The notes below the pieces were generated by a model that worked only from the letters and a program-made list of their open reading frames with translations, ran no database searches and was not told where the DNA came from. The translations under genes and the position numbers were made by a program. Shown one piece after another: positions 1 through 6,401 of a DNA stretch of 9,047 nucleotides. Each line of letters starts with the position of its first letter. The stretch's first letter is position 1. This stretch comes from JAUXIQ01 sp030620925 [NCBI: Nitrospinota bacterium] (GTDB taxonomy: Bacteria > JAUXIQ01), in the NCBI GenBank assembly GCA_030620925.1, contig JAUXIQ010000055.1, positions 1 through 9,047 of the forward strand, given 5' to 3'.

Positions 1-395
1 GGAAGATAATCAACATCTCATCCACTTCCGGCGTGGCGGGGAACCCGGGCCAGGTCAACTACTCGGCGGCCAAACTGGGTATCGTGGGTTTGACCAAGAC
101 CATGGCCAAGGAATGGGGCCGCTTCGGCATCAACGTGAACTCCGTGGCTTACGGCTTCATCGAAACCCGCCTCACGCAGGACAAGGAGCAGGAAGAGAGC
201 GCGGACATCGGCGAAGGCAGAGAGGTAGCCATCGGTATCCCCAAGGCCATGAGGGATGCAGGCATCTCCATGATCCCCCTGGGAAGACCCGGAACGCCCA
301 AAGACGCCGCAGGGCCGGTGCTGTTCCTGGCCTCACCGCTTTCAGACTACGTCAGCGGTGTCTGCGTGCTGGTGACCGGCGGCTCCTACTGCTAA
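1..395 (+). CDS. SDR family oxidoreductase, FabG-like (5' partial)
   Basis: This is the C-terminal ~131 residues of a short-chain dehydrogenase/reductase, an NAD(P)-dependent oxidoreductase of the 3-oxoacyl-ACP reductase/3-hydroxyacyl-CoA dehydrogenase type. The reading frame is open from the window edge (first full codon at base 3), so a GTG at 33 is internal and not the start. Visible are the catalytic serine region NISSTSG (bases 12-32) and the YxxxK pair YSAAK (60-74), followed by the usual INVNSVAYGFIETRL cofactor-loop segment and the C-terminal PLGRPGTPKDAAGPVLFLAS and VTGG signatures. The Rossmann nucleotide-binding half lies outside the window. The substrate loop after ETRL is longer than in typical FabG (about 35 residues, acidic, before IPLGRPG). 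The gene converges on the minus-strand GalT-like gene. Family assignment is firm; the substrate is unknown. Confidence 0.93.
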   Translation, partial: KIINISSTSGVAGNPGQVNYSAAKLGIVGLTKTMAKEWGRFGINVNSVAYGFIETRLTQDKEQEESADIGEGREVAIGIPKAMRDAGISMIPLGRPGTPKDAAGPVLFLASPLSDYVSGVCVLVTGGSYC

Positions 396-426
396 ACAAC
401 GACCTAGGATTTTTCTTTTGAATAAG

Positions 427-466
427 AAAAGGGGGGAACCATTTTGAAAAAGTGTTCCCCCCTTTT
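427..466. terminator. Bidirectional Rho-independent terminator between convergent genes
   Basis: A perfect 13-bp inverted repeat (AAAAGGGGGGAAC at 427-439, its reverse complement at 454-466) encloses a 14-nt loop. The stem is GC-rich in its centre, with an A-tract on one flank and a T-tract on the other. On the minus strand the stem is followed by TTTTCTTATT. On the plus strand the T-tract is the last part of the stem. It sits between the stop of the plus-strand SDR (395) and the stop of the minus-strand GalT-like gene (508), the expected place for a shared terminator. A second, weaker A/T hairpin (411-417 with 424-430) abuts it. Confidence 0.85.
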
Positions 467-507
467 AATCCCCCCTCCCAAACCTTTCGCCCTACGATAA
501 ATTGAAT

Positions 508-1533
508 CTAATCCTTTTGAAAAAAAGGTTTGAGTTCTTCGCACAACCGCTCGGGAGTGAAGAGCGTTATCCCTTCGTCGTGCATGATCTTGAAGTAGTT
601 GACGTCGCTTATGTTGAGGGGAGATATTCGCAGGCGGGGGACGACCCTCGCGTGGGTCCAAAAATACTCCTCGCCGGGGCTCTGTGAGTAGAGGGTGAGA
701 TTGGCGCCGGTGACCCTGCGGCTGCCGTAGTAGTTGAACAGTTTGACCAGGCCCAGGGCCAGTTGCTCGATCTCTTCGTGGCGGCAGGCGGTGAAATCCG
801 TGTCGTTGGGCAGAATGGCTATTACGTCGGGCACGAACCCCCTTGGAGCGAAACTGACCAGCCAGGGGATATCTCCGGTGCGCCCCCCGTACCTCACGTC
901 CGCCTCTTCTTCGGCCCGGATGAGGTCTTCCCAGTAGTTGCCGGCATTGGTCTCCATATATTTTCGGCCGGACTCGATGAGTCTGCCCTGCTCCAGCGTG
1001 GGCTGGCGGGATAAGACGATCTGAAGGTGGGGGTGTATCTGGCTGGCGCCGGCGATGGGCGTATAATTCCAGTTTATGGAATAGATCCAGCGGCCCCCCT
1101 CCGCCCTTACCACCGTTTCGATATACTCCCTGGATACCGCCAGGGCGTCGACCAGCTTCTGCGCGGACCACTCTGTGATACCCACTTCGTGCTGCTCTGT
1201 GATGACCACCACCGCGTTGTGCGTATCGTAAGGGAATATATTGGGGAAGACCACCGCCTCCCCCCTCCTGAGCCTGCCCTCTGGAATCAAAGCGGGAGGG
1301 AATTTGGAGGTCATGGTCTCAATGTTTTCTTTGCAGAAGGCGCATACGGGGGGCTGATCCTCATCCGCGGTTTCCGACTGCTGCGGCGGCCTCCTCCTGT
1401 ATGCGAAAACTCTGCTGACGGCGCCGGTGAGAGGGTCCTCCCTGATCTGCACTTCCCTCCTCTTTTCCCGAAATCCATCGAAGGGGTCCAGGAAGGATGA
1501 GCTTCTCGTCTCTTGCCTGAAAACAATGGACAT
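508..1533 (-). CDS. GalT-like nucleotidyltransferase (HIT superfamily)
   Basis: The protein resembles galactose-1-phosphate uridylyltransferase, which moves a UMP (in relatives AMP) group between sugar phosphates through a covalent nucleotidyl-histidine. In the 341-aa product the likely zinc ligands are C64 and C67 (CAFC), H115 (in ITEQHEVGITEWS, like E. coli SPDHSKTLPELS) and H167. H169 of the HPHLQ motif would be the nucleophile. The family usually has HPHGQxW; here it reads HPHLQIV. Length is typical of the family (about 340-350 aa). An ATG start at 1533 is chosen because GGGGGAG lies 8 nt upstream; upstream in-frame ATG (1569) and GTG (1584) codons lack a clear SD. It is the last gene before the convergent terminator. 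No other sugar gene is nearby, so the sugar or nucleotide substrate is not known; an ADP-sugar or Ap4A phosphorylase-like role is possible. Confidence 0.82.
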   Translation of the reverse strand: MSIVFRQETRSSSFLDPFDGFREKRREVQIREDPLTGAVSRVFAYRRRPPQQSETADEDQPPVCAFCKENIETMTSKFPPALIPEGRLRRGEAVVFPNIFPYDTHNAVVVITEQHEVGITEWSAQKLVDALAVSREYIETVVRAEGGRWIYSINWNYTPIAGASQIHPHLQIVLSRQPTLEQGRLIESGRKYMETNAGNYWEDLIRAEEEADVRYGGRTGDIPWLVSFAPRGFVPDVIAILPNDTDFTACRHEEIEQLALGLVKLFNYYGSRRVTGANLTLYSQSPGEEYFWTHARVVPRLRISPLNISDVNYFKIMHDEGITLFTPERLCEELKPFFQKD

Positions 1534-1541
1534 ATGCGCCG

Positions 1542-1548
1542 CTCCCCC
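1542..1548 (-). promoter_or_regulatory. Shine-Dalgarno deciding the GalT-like start
   Basis: GGGGGAG on the minus strand lies 8 nt before ATG 1533. It favours this start over the longer GTG 1584 and ATG 1569 options, which would give a 17- or 12-residue extension (MLIFNMKQALISGGAAH) without a good SD of its own. Confidence 0.6.
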
Positions 1549-1607
1549 GGATATTAGCGCTTGCTTCATATTGAAAATCAGCACGGGGCCGATATCAGAC
1601 GGAAAAC

Positions 1608-1626
1608 TAAATCAAGGATGGATTTA
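1608..1626 (-). terminator. Weak AT-rich hairpin after the 168-aa gene
   Basis: On the minus strand TAAATC and GATTTA form a 6-bp stem with a 7-nt loop 8 nt after the stop of the upstream gene, followed by GTTTT. The stem has little GC, so it would be at best a leaky terminator or an mRNA 3'-end structure between two genes of the same direction. Confidence 0.25.
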
Positions 1627-1634
1627 AAGGGGTT

Positions 1635-2141
1635 TCAGACCTCTGTAACACCATCGAGGGCGTCTATGAATATCTTTATTACCATGAAAATAGTGTTACG
1701 GGTATCATCGTTGAGGAAGTCCTGGTAGCCGTTCCCCCCGCCGCCCTCCTCAAAGATGGCTTCTATCACGTACTTGATGACAAAGAGCTGACGGACGTCA
1801 TCAGAATTTTCCAGCCTTCGCTGGAGAAGCCTTTCATCCATTTTTTGGATGCCCTTGAGCCATTCCTCATTATTTTGAAACGCGCTTTCGATGGCCTTTC
1901 TGCTGAGGGAGGGGATTTCAACCCTGACGCTCTTCTCGAACATTCGATAGACAACATAAGCCATATAAAGAGCCAGGCTGGAGATTTCTTCCCCATACTC
2001 TTCAGTAAAGGCCATGATAAACGGCGCCACACTGGGCTGAACCTTAATAAAGCGCGCCTGTTCATCAGCCATCTTTTCAACGGGATACTGACTGACCTCT
2101 TTCCACGTTTCTTCGACGAGGTCTTTATCGATAAGCTTCAT
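1635..2141 (-). CDS. Hypothetical helical protein, 168 aa
   Basis: I do not recognise this family. The product is soluble, acidic and mostly predicted helix, with no signal peptide and no clear membrane span. The most hydrophobic helix runs from about residue 53 to 69 (SLALYMAYVVYRMF), and another lies near 117-130 (RQLFVIKYVIEAIF). A GGGG turn at 133-136 precedes the last helix. There is no cysteine, no histidine and no obvious catalytic motif, which points to a structural or protein-binding role. The ATG at 2141 is preferred because AAGGAG sits 9 nt upstream; a longer start at 2168 (adding MQVGKECGN) would place that SD inside the gene. It lies between the small ribosomal protein gene and the GalT-like gene, all on the same strand. 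Codon use and frame are consistent with a real gene. Confidence 0.75.
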   Translation of the reverse strand: MKLIDKDLVEETWKEVSQYPVEKMADEQARFIKVQPSVAPFIMAFTEEYGEEISSLALYMAYVVYRMFEKSVRVEIPSLSRKAIESAFQNNEEWLKGIQKMDERLLQRRLENSDDVRQLFVIKYVIEAIFEEGGGGNGYQDFLNDDTRNTIFMVIKIFIDALDGVTEV

Positions 2142-2150
2142 ATTCCCGCA

Positions 2151-2156
2151 CTCCTT
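2151..2156 (-). promoter_or_regulatory. Shine-Dalgarno deciding the start of the 168-aa gene
   Basis: AAGGAG on the minus strand lies 9 nt before ATG 2141. This supports the 168-aa start rather than the 27-nt longer ATG at 2168. Confidence 0.6.
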
Positions 2157-2192
2157 GCCGACCTGCATATACTCATAACAAATGGAACGGAC

Positions 2193-2221
2193 GGGAAAGG
2201 TCCTCGCCCCAGAACCTCCCC
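2193..2221 (-). other. RNA hairpin between bS22-like gene and 168-aa gene
   Basis: On the minus strand an arm starting GGGGAGGTTC (2221-2212) pairs with GGACCTTTCCC (2203-2193) through about ten pairs, two to three of them G-U, with one U-C mismatch and a 7-nt loop. It starts 17 nt after the small gene's stop. Only a weak T-rich stretch follows (GTTCCATTTGTT), so it may be a partial terminator or an RNA-stability element separating expression of the ribosomal protein from the genes downstream. Confidence 0.3.
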
Positions 2222-2238
2222 ATATCAGCAGTTCAGCC

Positions 2239-2331
2239 CTATTTCCTTTTCTTATGGCGCATCTTGTCTTTCAGTTTCTTATGCTTATGCTTGCGCATCT
2301 TAGCTCTTCTTTTCTTTACCACGCTGCCCAT
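2239..2331 (-). CDS. Small ribosomal protein bS22-like (AURKAIP1/COX24 domain), 30 aa
   Basis: This tiny gene encodes a 30-residue, extremely basic peptide that starts MGSVVKKRRAKMRKHKHKK and ends MRHKKRK. The pattern GSVxKKRRxKMxKHKxKKL...RHxxRK matches the bacterial AURKAIP1/COX24-domain proteins of about 30-33 residues; in mycobacteria the member named bS22 is a small-subunit protein that binds 16S rRNA. Known of the family: a short arginine/lysine helix buried in rRNA, related to mitochondrial mS38. The start is fixed: ATG 2331 is preceded in frame by a TAG, and GGGAGGTG (2352-2345) lies 13 nt upstream, a longer than usual spacing. The gene is 96 bp after the acyl-CoA synthetase and 97 bp before the 168-aa gene. 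It is too short for normal ORF thresholds. Family match is by eye, but the signature is distinctive. Confidence 0.8.
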   Translation of the reverse strand: MGSVVKKRRAKMRKHKHKKLKDKMRHKKRK

Positions 2332-2344
2332 AACAGGTCGCTAA

Positions 2345-2352
2345 CACCTCCC
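2345..2352 (-). promoter_or_regulatory. Strong Shine-Dalgarno of the bS22-like gene
   Basis: GGGAGGTG on the minus strand precedes ATG 2331 by 13 nt. The long spacing is unusual, but no other in-frame start exists because a TAG lies between the SD and the ATG in that frame. Confidence 0.55.
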
Positions 2353-2427
2353 TTCAAACATTAATCAACCGCTCCAGCCATCAGGTTTTCTCCACTTCCC
2401 GGTCTGGTTATGCGCCGACACAGGGCG

Positions 2428-3996
2428 TCAATGCACCCGCCGGCCCTGGCCGCCCCAGTATTTTTCCCTGAGCTGTGCCTTGAGGATTTTCCCCGAACCA
2501 CTCTTGGGGAGCTGGTCGTCGGGGTGGAAGTCCACGGAGCGTGGACATTTATAGTGCGTTATCTGCTCCCGACAGTAATCTATTATCTCCTGCTCGGTGG
2601 CCGAATGTCCTTCTCTGAGCACCACCACAGCCTTGATGGCCTCACCCCACTTCTCATCGGGAACGCCGACCACCGCCGCCTCCAGTATGGCGGGGTGTTT
2701 GTAGAGGGCGTTCTCCACCTCGGTGGAGAAAACGTTCTCGCCGCCGGTGATTATCATGTCCTTCTTGCGGTCCACGATGAACAGGAAGCCTTCTTCGTCC
2801 ACGGTGGCCATGTCTCCCGTGTGAAACCACTCCCCGCGCAGCACGGCGGCGGTCTCCTCCGGCTTGCGCCAGTAGCCCTTCATTATGTTAGGTCCCCGGC
2901 AGATAATCTCCCCCACTTCGTCAGGCTTGACATTTTCCCCTTCGTCGTTCACCACCCGTACCTCCACTCCCGCTACCTCCCTGCCGCAGGAGGCCAGCCT
3001 TCGCACACGGTGCTCCGGACCCTCCAGGACGTGCTCGGAAGGGGGAAGCGAGGTGAGCAGCGGCGCCGTCTCGGTGAGGCCGTAGGACTGGCGGAAGAGG
3101 GGGCCTATCTTCTCCATGGCCTTCCTCATCAGCTCCACGGGCATGGGCGAACCGCCGTAGTTTATCAACCGCAGACTGCTCAGGTCGTGTTTGTCGAAAT
3201 CGGGATGGTTGATGAGGAAATTTATCATGGTGGGAATGAACAGGGTGACGGACACCTTTTCGTTCTCGATGATCTCCATGGCCGCCTTGGGGTCGAAGCT
3301 GGGCAAAAAAGTATGCTTGCCGCCCACCATGGTTATGGGGTGGCTCATGGGGCCGTCCGCCAGGTGGAACATGGGGCAGGCGTGCATGTAGACGTCGCCC
3401 TCCCTGTAGCCGAAGGTTATCAGGACGTGATAGGTGTTTGTAACGCAGTTCATGTGGGTGAGGATGACTCCTTTTGGCCCCCCGGTTGTGCCGCTGGTGT
3501 AGAACAGGCCCGCCGGGTCCTCCCTTTCCACGGAGACTTCCCCGTCAAAAGGGCCGGCGTCGGCCAGCGCATCCTCGTAGTCTATCATACCCTCCGGCGT
3601 CCCGTCTTCATCGGCGTAAATAAAACTGTTAACCGTCTTCACGTCGGCCCTGATGCTCTCCAGGATGGGCAGCATGTGCCTGTCCACCGCCAGCAGTGAG
3701 CTCTCCGAATCGTTCAGTATGTAAGTGAGCTCGCCTTCACTAAGGCGCGTGTTGATGGGAACGATAAGTGCCCCCAGCCTCGCCGTGGCGTAATAAAACT
3801 CGAGGTAGCGGTGGCAGTTCATCATGAGCACCGCCACCCGATCCCCCTTGGATGCGCCCTTTTCATGCAGACAACCGGCCAGTCTCAGGACTCTTTCCTG
3901 GAACTCTTCGTAGTTGTATTTATGTCTCCCGCAGGATACAGCCGCAGCCTCCGGGCTCAACTTAGCCGACCGTCTGAGGATATCGTATACGTTCAT
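2428..3996 (-). CDS. AMP-forming acyl-CoA synthetase (fatty-acid--CoA ligase family)
   Basis: The 522-aa product belongs to the ANL adenylate-forming superfamily. It activates a carboxylic acid with ATP to an acyl-adenylate and then to acyl-CoA, in the cytoplasm or at the membrane. All core motifs are present: the phosphate-binding loop YTSGTTGGPKG (166-176), the YGLTET motif (305-310), TGD (393-395), the hinge DRKKDMI (409-415), GGENVFSTEVE (418-428) and the C-terminal PKSGSGKILK (497-506), whose K503 is the expected adenylation lysine. Length is normal for medium/long-chain or aromatic acyl-CoA ligases; the sequence does not fix the acid. The start ATG 3996 has GGGAGA 4 nt upstream, inside the 12-nt gap after the SDR gene, so the two are surely co-transcribed. 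It probably supplies the CoA thioester used by the dehydrogenase and SDRs upstream. Confidence 0.95.
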   Translation of the reverse strand: MNVYDILRRSAKLSPEAAAVSCGRHKYNYEEFQERVLRLAGCLHEKGASKGDRVAVLMMNCHRYLEFYYATARLGALIVPINTRLSEGELTYILNDSESSLLAVDRHMLPILESIRADVKTVNSFIYADEDGTPEGMIDYEDALADAGPFDGEVSVEREDPAGLFYTSGTTGGPKGVILTHMNCVTNTYHVLITFGYREGDVYMHACPMFHLADGPMSHPITMVGGKHTFLPSFDPKAAMEIIENEKVSVTLFIPTMINFLINHPDFDKHDLSSLRLINYGGSPMPVELMRKAMEKIGPLFRQSYGLTETAPLLTSLPPSEHVLEGPEHRVRRLASCGREVAGVEVRVVNDEGENVKPDEVGEIICRGPNIMKGYWRKPEETAAVLRGEWFHTGDMATVDEEGFLFIVDRKKDMIITGGENVFSTEVENALYKHPAILEAAVVGVPDEKWGEAIKAVVVLREGHSATEQEIIDYCREQITHYKCPRSVDFHPDDQLPKSGSGKILKAQLREKYWGGQGRRVH

Positions 3997-4008
3997 CGTT
4001 TCTCCCGC

Positions 4009-4761
4009 TCAATGCATATACAGGCCGCCGCTCACGCAGACCGTCTCACCCACCACGAAGCTGCTCTGGTCCGACACTAGGTAGAGGATGGTTTTTGCTA
4101 TATCGTCCGGCTCCCCGACCCTGCCCAAGGGCGTCTGATCGCTTATCTTGTCCAGCTCTTCCTTGGGGTAGATGCGCGCCAGAAACTCATTGTAGATGAG
4201 GCCGGGGGCGATGGCGTTCACCCTTATGCCTTGCCTGGAGACCTCGTTGGCCAGCGATTTGGTGAAAGCCACGATGCCCGCCTTGGCGGCGCAGTAATGC
4301 GATTCGGTGGCTCCGCCCAGCCAGCCCGCCACCGAGGACAGGTTGACGATGGCGCCGCTCTTCTGGGCGATCATGGTAGGGAGCACGGCGCGGCAGCAGT
4401 AGAAGGTGCCCCTCAGGTTTATGTTTATCACCAGGTCCCAGGTCTCATCATCCATCTCGTGCACCGGCGCCAACTTGTTGATCCCCGCGTTGTTGACCAA
4501 TATGTCTATGCGCCCGAGCTGATCCAGCGTCCGGGCCGCCAGGTCTTCCACCTGCTTCTTATCCCGCACGTCGCAGGGGATAGCCAGTGCCTTGCGGCCG
4601 GTTTCCTTCTGTATCTCCCCGGCAAGCGCCTGCGCGCGCTGTTCGTGGGTATCGCTGACGACGACATCGGCGCCTTCCCTGGCCAACATGCTTACCGTGG
4701 CTCTCCCTATTCCCGCACCCGCAGAAGCGGTAACTATGGCGACTTTCCCCTCGAGTATCAT
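4009..4761 (-). CDS. SDR family oxidoreductase, FabG-type
   Basis: A full-length classical short-chain dehydrogenase/reductase of 250 aa, probably oxidising a hydroxyacyl-CoA or alcohol with NAD(P). The nucleotide-binding turn is TASAGAGIG (11-19), one residue longer than TGxxxGIG and with Ala for the first Gly, a variant seen in some SDRs. The acidic D37 region (VVVSDTHEQR) suggests NAD preference. Further motifs are NNAG (90-93), the catalytic S142/S143 in NLSSVAG, Y156 and K160 (YCAAK), and the C-terminal PLGRVGEPDDIAKTILYLVS and SGG. GAGGAG lies 9 nt before ATG 4761. It is 12 nt from the acyl-CoA synthetase gene and 37 nt after the MaoC-fold gene. Likely role: 3-hydroxyacyl-CoA dehydrogenase or a substrate-specific alcohol dehydrogenase in the same catabolic route; the substrate is inferred from context only. 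Confidence 0.92.
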   Translation of the reverse strand: MILEGKVAIVTASAGAGIGRATVSMLAREGADVVVSDTHEQRAQALAGEIQKETGRKALAIPCDVRDKKQVEDLAARTLDQLGRIDILVNNAGINKLAPVHEMDDETWDLVININLRGTFYCCRAVLPTMIAQKSGAIVNLSSVAGWLGGATESHYCAAKAGIVAFTKSLANEVSRQGIRVNAIAPGLIYNEFLARIYPKEELDKISDQTPLGRVGEPDDIAKTILYLVSDQSSFVVGETVCVSGGLYMH

Positions 4762-4798
4762 TTCAGAATTCTCCTCATTCTAAATCTCAGTGGTCAGG

Positions 4799-5245
4799 TT
4801 ATTTGCGCTTTAACATATAAGTCATGATCATATCCATCACTCTCTCTTCTTTCTGATTGATGGTGGTATGCTTGGCTTTTATGATTCCCCGGTCGGGCTT
4901 GCTGGTTTCCCTGGCCTCAATTATCTCGACCTCGGAGTGGAGTGTATCACCGTGGCGGACCGGAGCGTAGGCCCGCATCTGATCCACCCCCAGGAAGGCC
5001 AGCACGGTGCCCTCGAAGAAGCCCATCCGTATCCACATGCCCACGGTAAAGATGTAGGTCAGTGGGCCGGGGACCACCCTGGTGCCGAAAATGGTGTTCT
5101 TCTTTGCGAATTCCTCGTTCACAAAAAGCGGGTTGAAGATGCCCGCAAGGCCGCAGAAAGTCATGACGTCGGACTCGGTGACCGTCCTGCCACCGGTTAC
5201 GAACGTATCGCCCACCTTGAAGTCTTCGTACAATTTGGCGCTCAT
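4799..5245 (-). CDS. MaoC-like hot-dog protein lacking the usual hydratase dyad
   Basis: The 148-aa product matches the single hot-dog MaoC/(R)-specific enoyl-CoA hydratase family in length and layout: an N-terminal YEDFKVGDTF strand, TVTESDVMTFCGLAG (21-35), NPLFVNEEFAKK (38-49), FGTRVVPGPL (53-62) and a final strand region from about 100, GDTLHSEVEI. In active R-hydratases the segment reads roughly GDxNPxH, with Asp and His as the catalytic pair. Here it reads GIFNPLF, so the Asp position is I36 and the His position is F41. The codons (ATC and TTT) confirm both changes. The protein may therefore be an acyl-CoA binding or thioesterase-like variant, or use other residues. GGGAGGT lies 5 nt before ATG 5245, and the gene begins 13 nt after the acyl-CoA dehydrogenase stop, so it is in the same operon. 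Confidence 0.88.
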   Translation of the reverse strand: MSAKLYEDFKVGDTFVTGGRTVTESDVMTFCGLAGIFNPLFVNEEFAKKNTIFGTRVVPGPLTYIFTVGMWIRMGFFEGTVLAFLGVDQMRAYAPVRHGDTLHSEVEIIEARETSKPDRGIIKAKHTTINQKEERVMDMIMTYMLKRK

Positions 5246-5258
5246 AGACTACCTCCCA

Positions 5259-6401
5259 TCACAGGCCCAGGCCGCGGGCGATGACGCTGCGCTGTATCTG
5301 CGACGTCCCTCCGCCCACCATGGCCTGCTTGCCTTCCCGAAAATAACGTTCCATATCATACTCAGGCATCTGGGCGTAACCGCCCAGAATCTGCATCCCG
5401 TTGGTGGCCGTCTTAAACAACGTCTCCGAAGCGAACAGTTTGGCCATGGAGGCCTCCCTGGCGCAGGGTTTACCCTGACTGACCATCCACGCCGCCCGAT
5501 AGACTATCAGACGGACGGCATCCACCTCCAGCGCCATGTCCGCCAGCATGTGCTTTATTACCTGGAACTGGGCTATGGGCTTTCCGAACTGGACCCTGTC
5601 CTTGGCATAATCCAGAGCGTCGTTGAGAGCCGTCTGTGCGTTGCCCAGGTTCATCCCCGCCACGGCCAGGCGCTCTATCTCCAAGTGGCCGGAGAGATAC
5701 TCCCAGCCGTGATTGAGCTCGCCTAACAGGTTGCTCCTGGGGACCCGCACGTCGGTGAAAAAAATCTCGTTGGTGCCTGTCGCCCGGCGGGCCAGCGTGT
5801 TCAGTCGGCGCAGCTCCAGACCCGGCGTGTTGTTAGGCACCAGGATGAGGCTTATGCCCTTGTGCTTGGGGGCGGTTTTATCGGTGCGAGCAGCCAGGCA
5901 GATGATGTTGTTTTCAGCGTGGGCGGCGGTAGAGAAGACCTTTTGCCCGTTTATTACGAAATCGTCACCGTCCTGTTCCGCCGAGATTTTGAGTGACGCG
6001 GCGTCGGAGCCTGCATCGGGCTCGGTGATGGAGATGGAAAAACGTATCTCTCCCTTGCATACCTTGGGCAGATAATTCTGCTTCTGCTCCTCCGTACCGT
6101 AGCGCACCACGTTGGTGGCGGTAAACGTGGTCAGCGCCACCGGGGTGCCGGTGTCTACCCCATACTTACCAAGACCCTCGTTGAGGATGGTGTACATGAT
6201 TGCGTCAGACCCCATCCCGCCGTACTCCTCAGGCAGCATGATGCCTATCCAGCCCAGTTCAGCCAGCCTCTTGTACAGTTCGTAAGGGTAGCGCCGTTCC
6301 TGATCGCATTGACGGTAGTATTCCCTGCCGAACTCCTTGTCCACGAAATCCTGGACCGTCTTGTGCCATAAGGCCTGTTCCTCGGTGAATTCGAAATACA
6401 T
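5259..6401 (-). CDS. Acyl-CoA dehydrogenase (FAD flavoprotein)
   Basis: The 380-aa product is a full-length acyl-CoA dehydrogenase, which introduces an alpha,beta double bond into an acyl-CoA and passes electrons from FAD to an acceptor such as ETF. Seen in order: N-terminal helical domain (FTEEQALWHKTVQDFV), FSISITEPDAGSDAAS (121-136), the beta-domain INGQKVFSTAA (150-160), DRVQFGKPIAQFQ (268-280), MQILGGYAQMPEYDMERYFRE (336-356) and GGGTSQIQR (363-371). The position that holds the base in MCAD/SCAD (YEGTxxIQR) is G364, but E243 in LEIERLAVAGMNLG aligns with the catalytic Glu of isovaleryl-CoA and long-chain acyl-CoA dehydrogenases. It is therefore likely active, of the IVD/LCAD layout. AGGAGG lies 8 nt before ATG 6401. 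It follows the Fe-S protein gene after 119 bp and precedes the MaoC-like gene by 13 nt. Confidence 0.96.
   Translation of the reverse strand: MYFEFTEEQALWHKTVQDFVDKEFGREYYRQCDQERRYPYELYKRLAELGWIGIMLPEEYGGMGSDAIMYTILNEGLGKYGVDTGTPVALTTFTATNVVRYGTEEQKQNYLPKVCKGEIRFSISITEPDAGSDAASLKISAEQDGDDFVINGQKVFSTAAHAENNIICLAARTDKTAPKHKGISLILVPNNTPGLELRRLNTLARRATGTNEIFFTDVRVPRSNLLGELNHGWEYLSGHLEIERLAVAGMNLGNAQTALNDALDYAKDRVQFGKPIAQFQVIKHMLADMALEVDAVRLIVYRAAWMVSQGKPCAREASMAKLFASETLFKTATNGMQILGGYAQMPEYDMERYFREGKQAMVGGGTSQIQRSVIARGLGL

Noticed and set aside
33-395. A complete 120-aa SDR starting at GTG 33
   Set aside because: The frame stays open to the window edge and encodes the catalytic serine motif upstream of that GTG, so the gene is a 5'-truncated SDR and not a short one.
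404-1171. 255-aa minus-strand frame overlapping the GalT-like gene
   Set aside because: Arg/Pro/Gly-rich low-complexity translation in another frame of a gene with clear motifs, and it runs through the terminator.
2360-2400. Six-codon minus-strand leader peptide (MAGAVD) ahead of the bS22-like gene
   Set aside because: A GTGGAG-like SD precedes it, but so short a frame arises easily by chance and has no attenuator hairpin coupled to it.
2410-3699. 429-aa plus-strand open frame
   Set aside because: It lies opposite the acyl-CoA synthetase, whose motifs are complete; the His/Gly-rich translation is the antisense shadow of a GC-biased gene.
5082-5726. 214-aa plus-strand open frame across the MaoC/acyl-CoA dehydrogenase junction
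   Set aside because: It is antisense to two well-supported genes, lacks a recognisable domain and has no SD.
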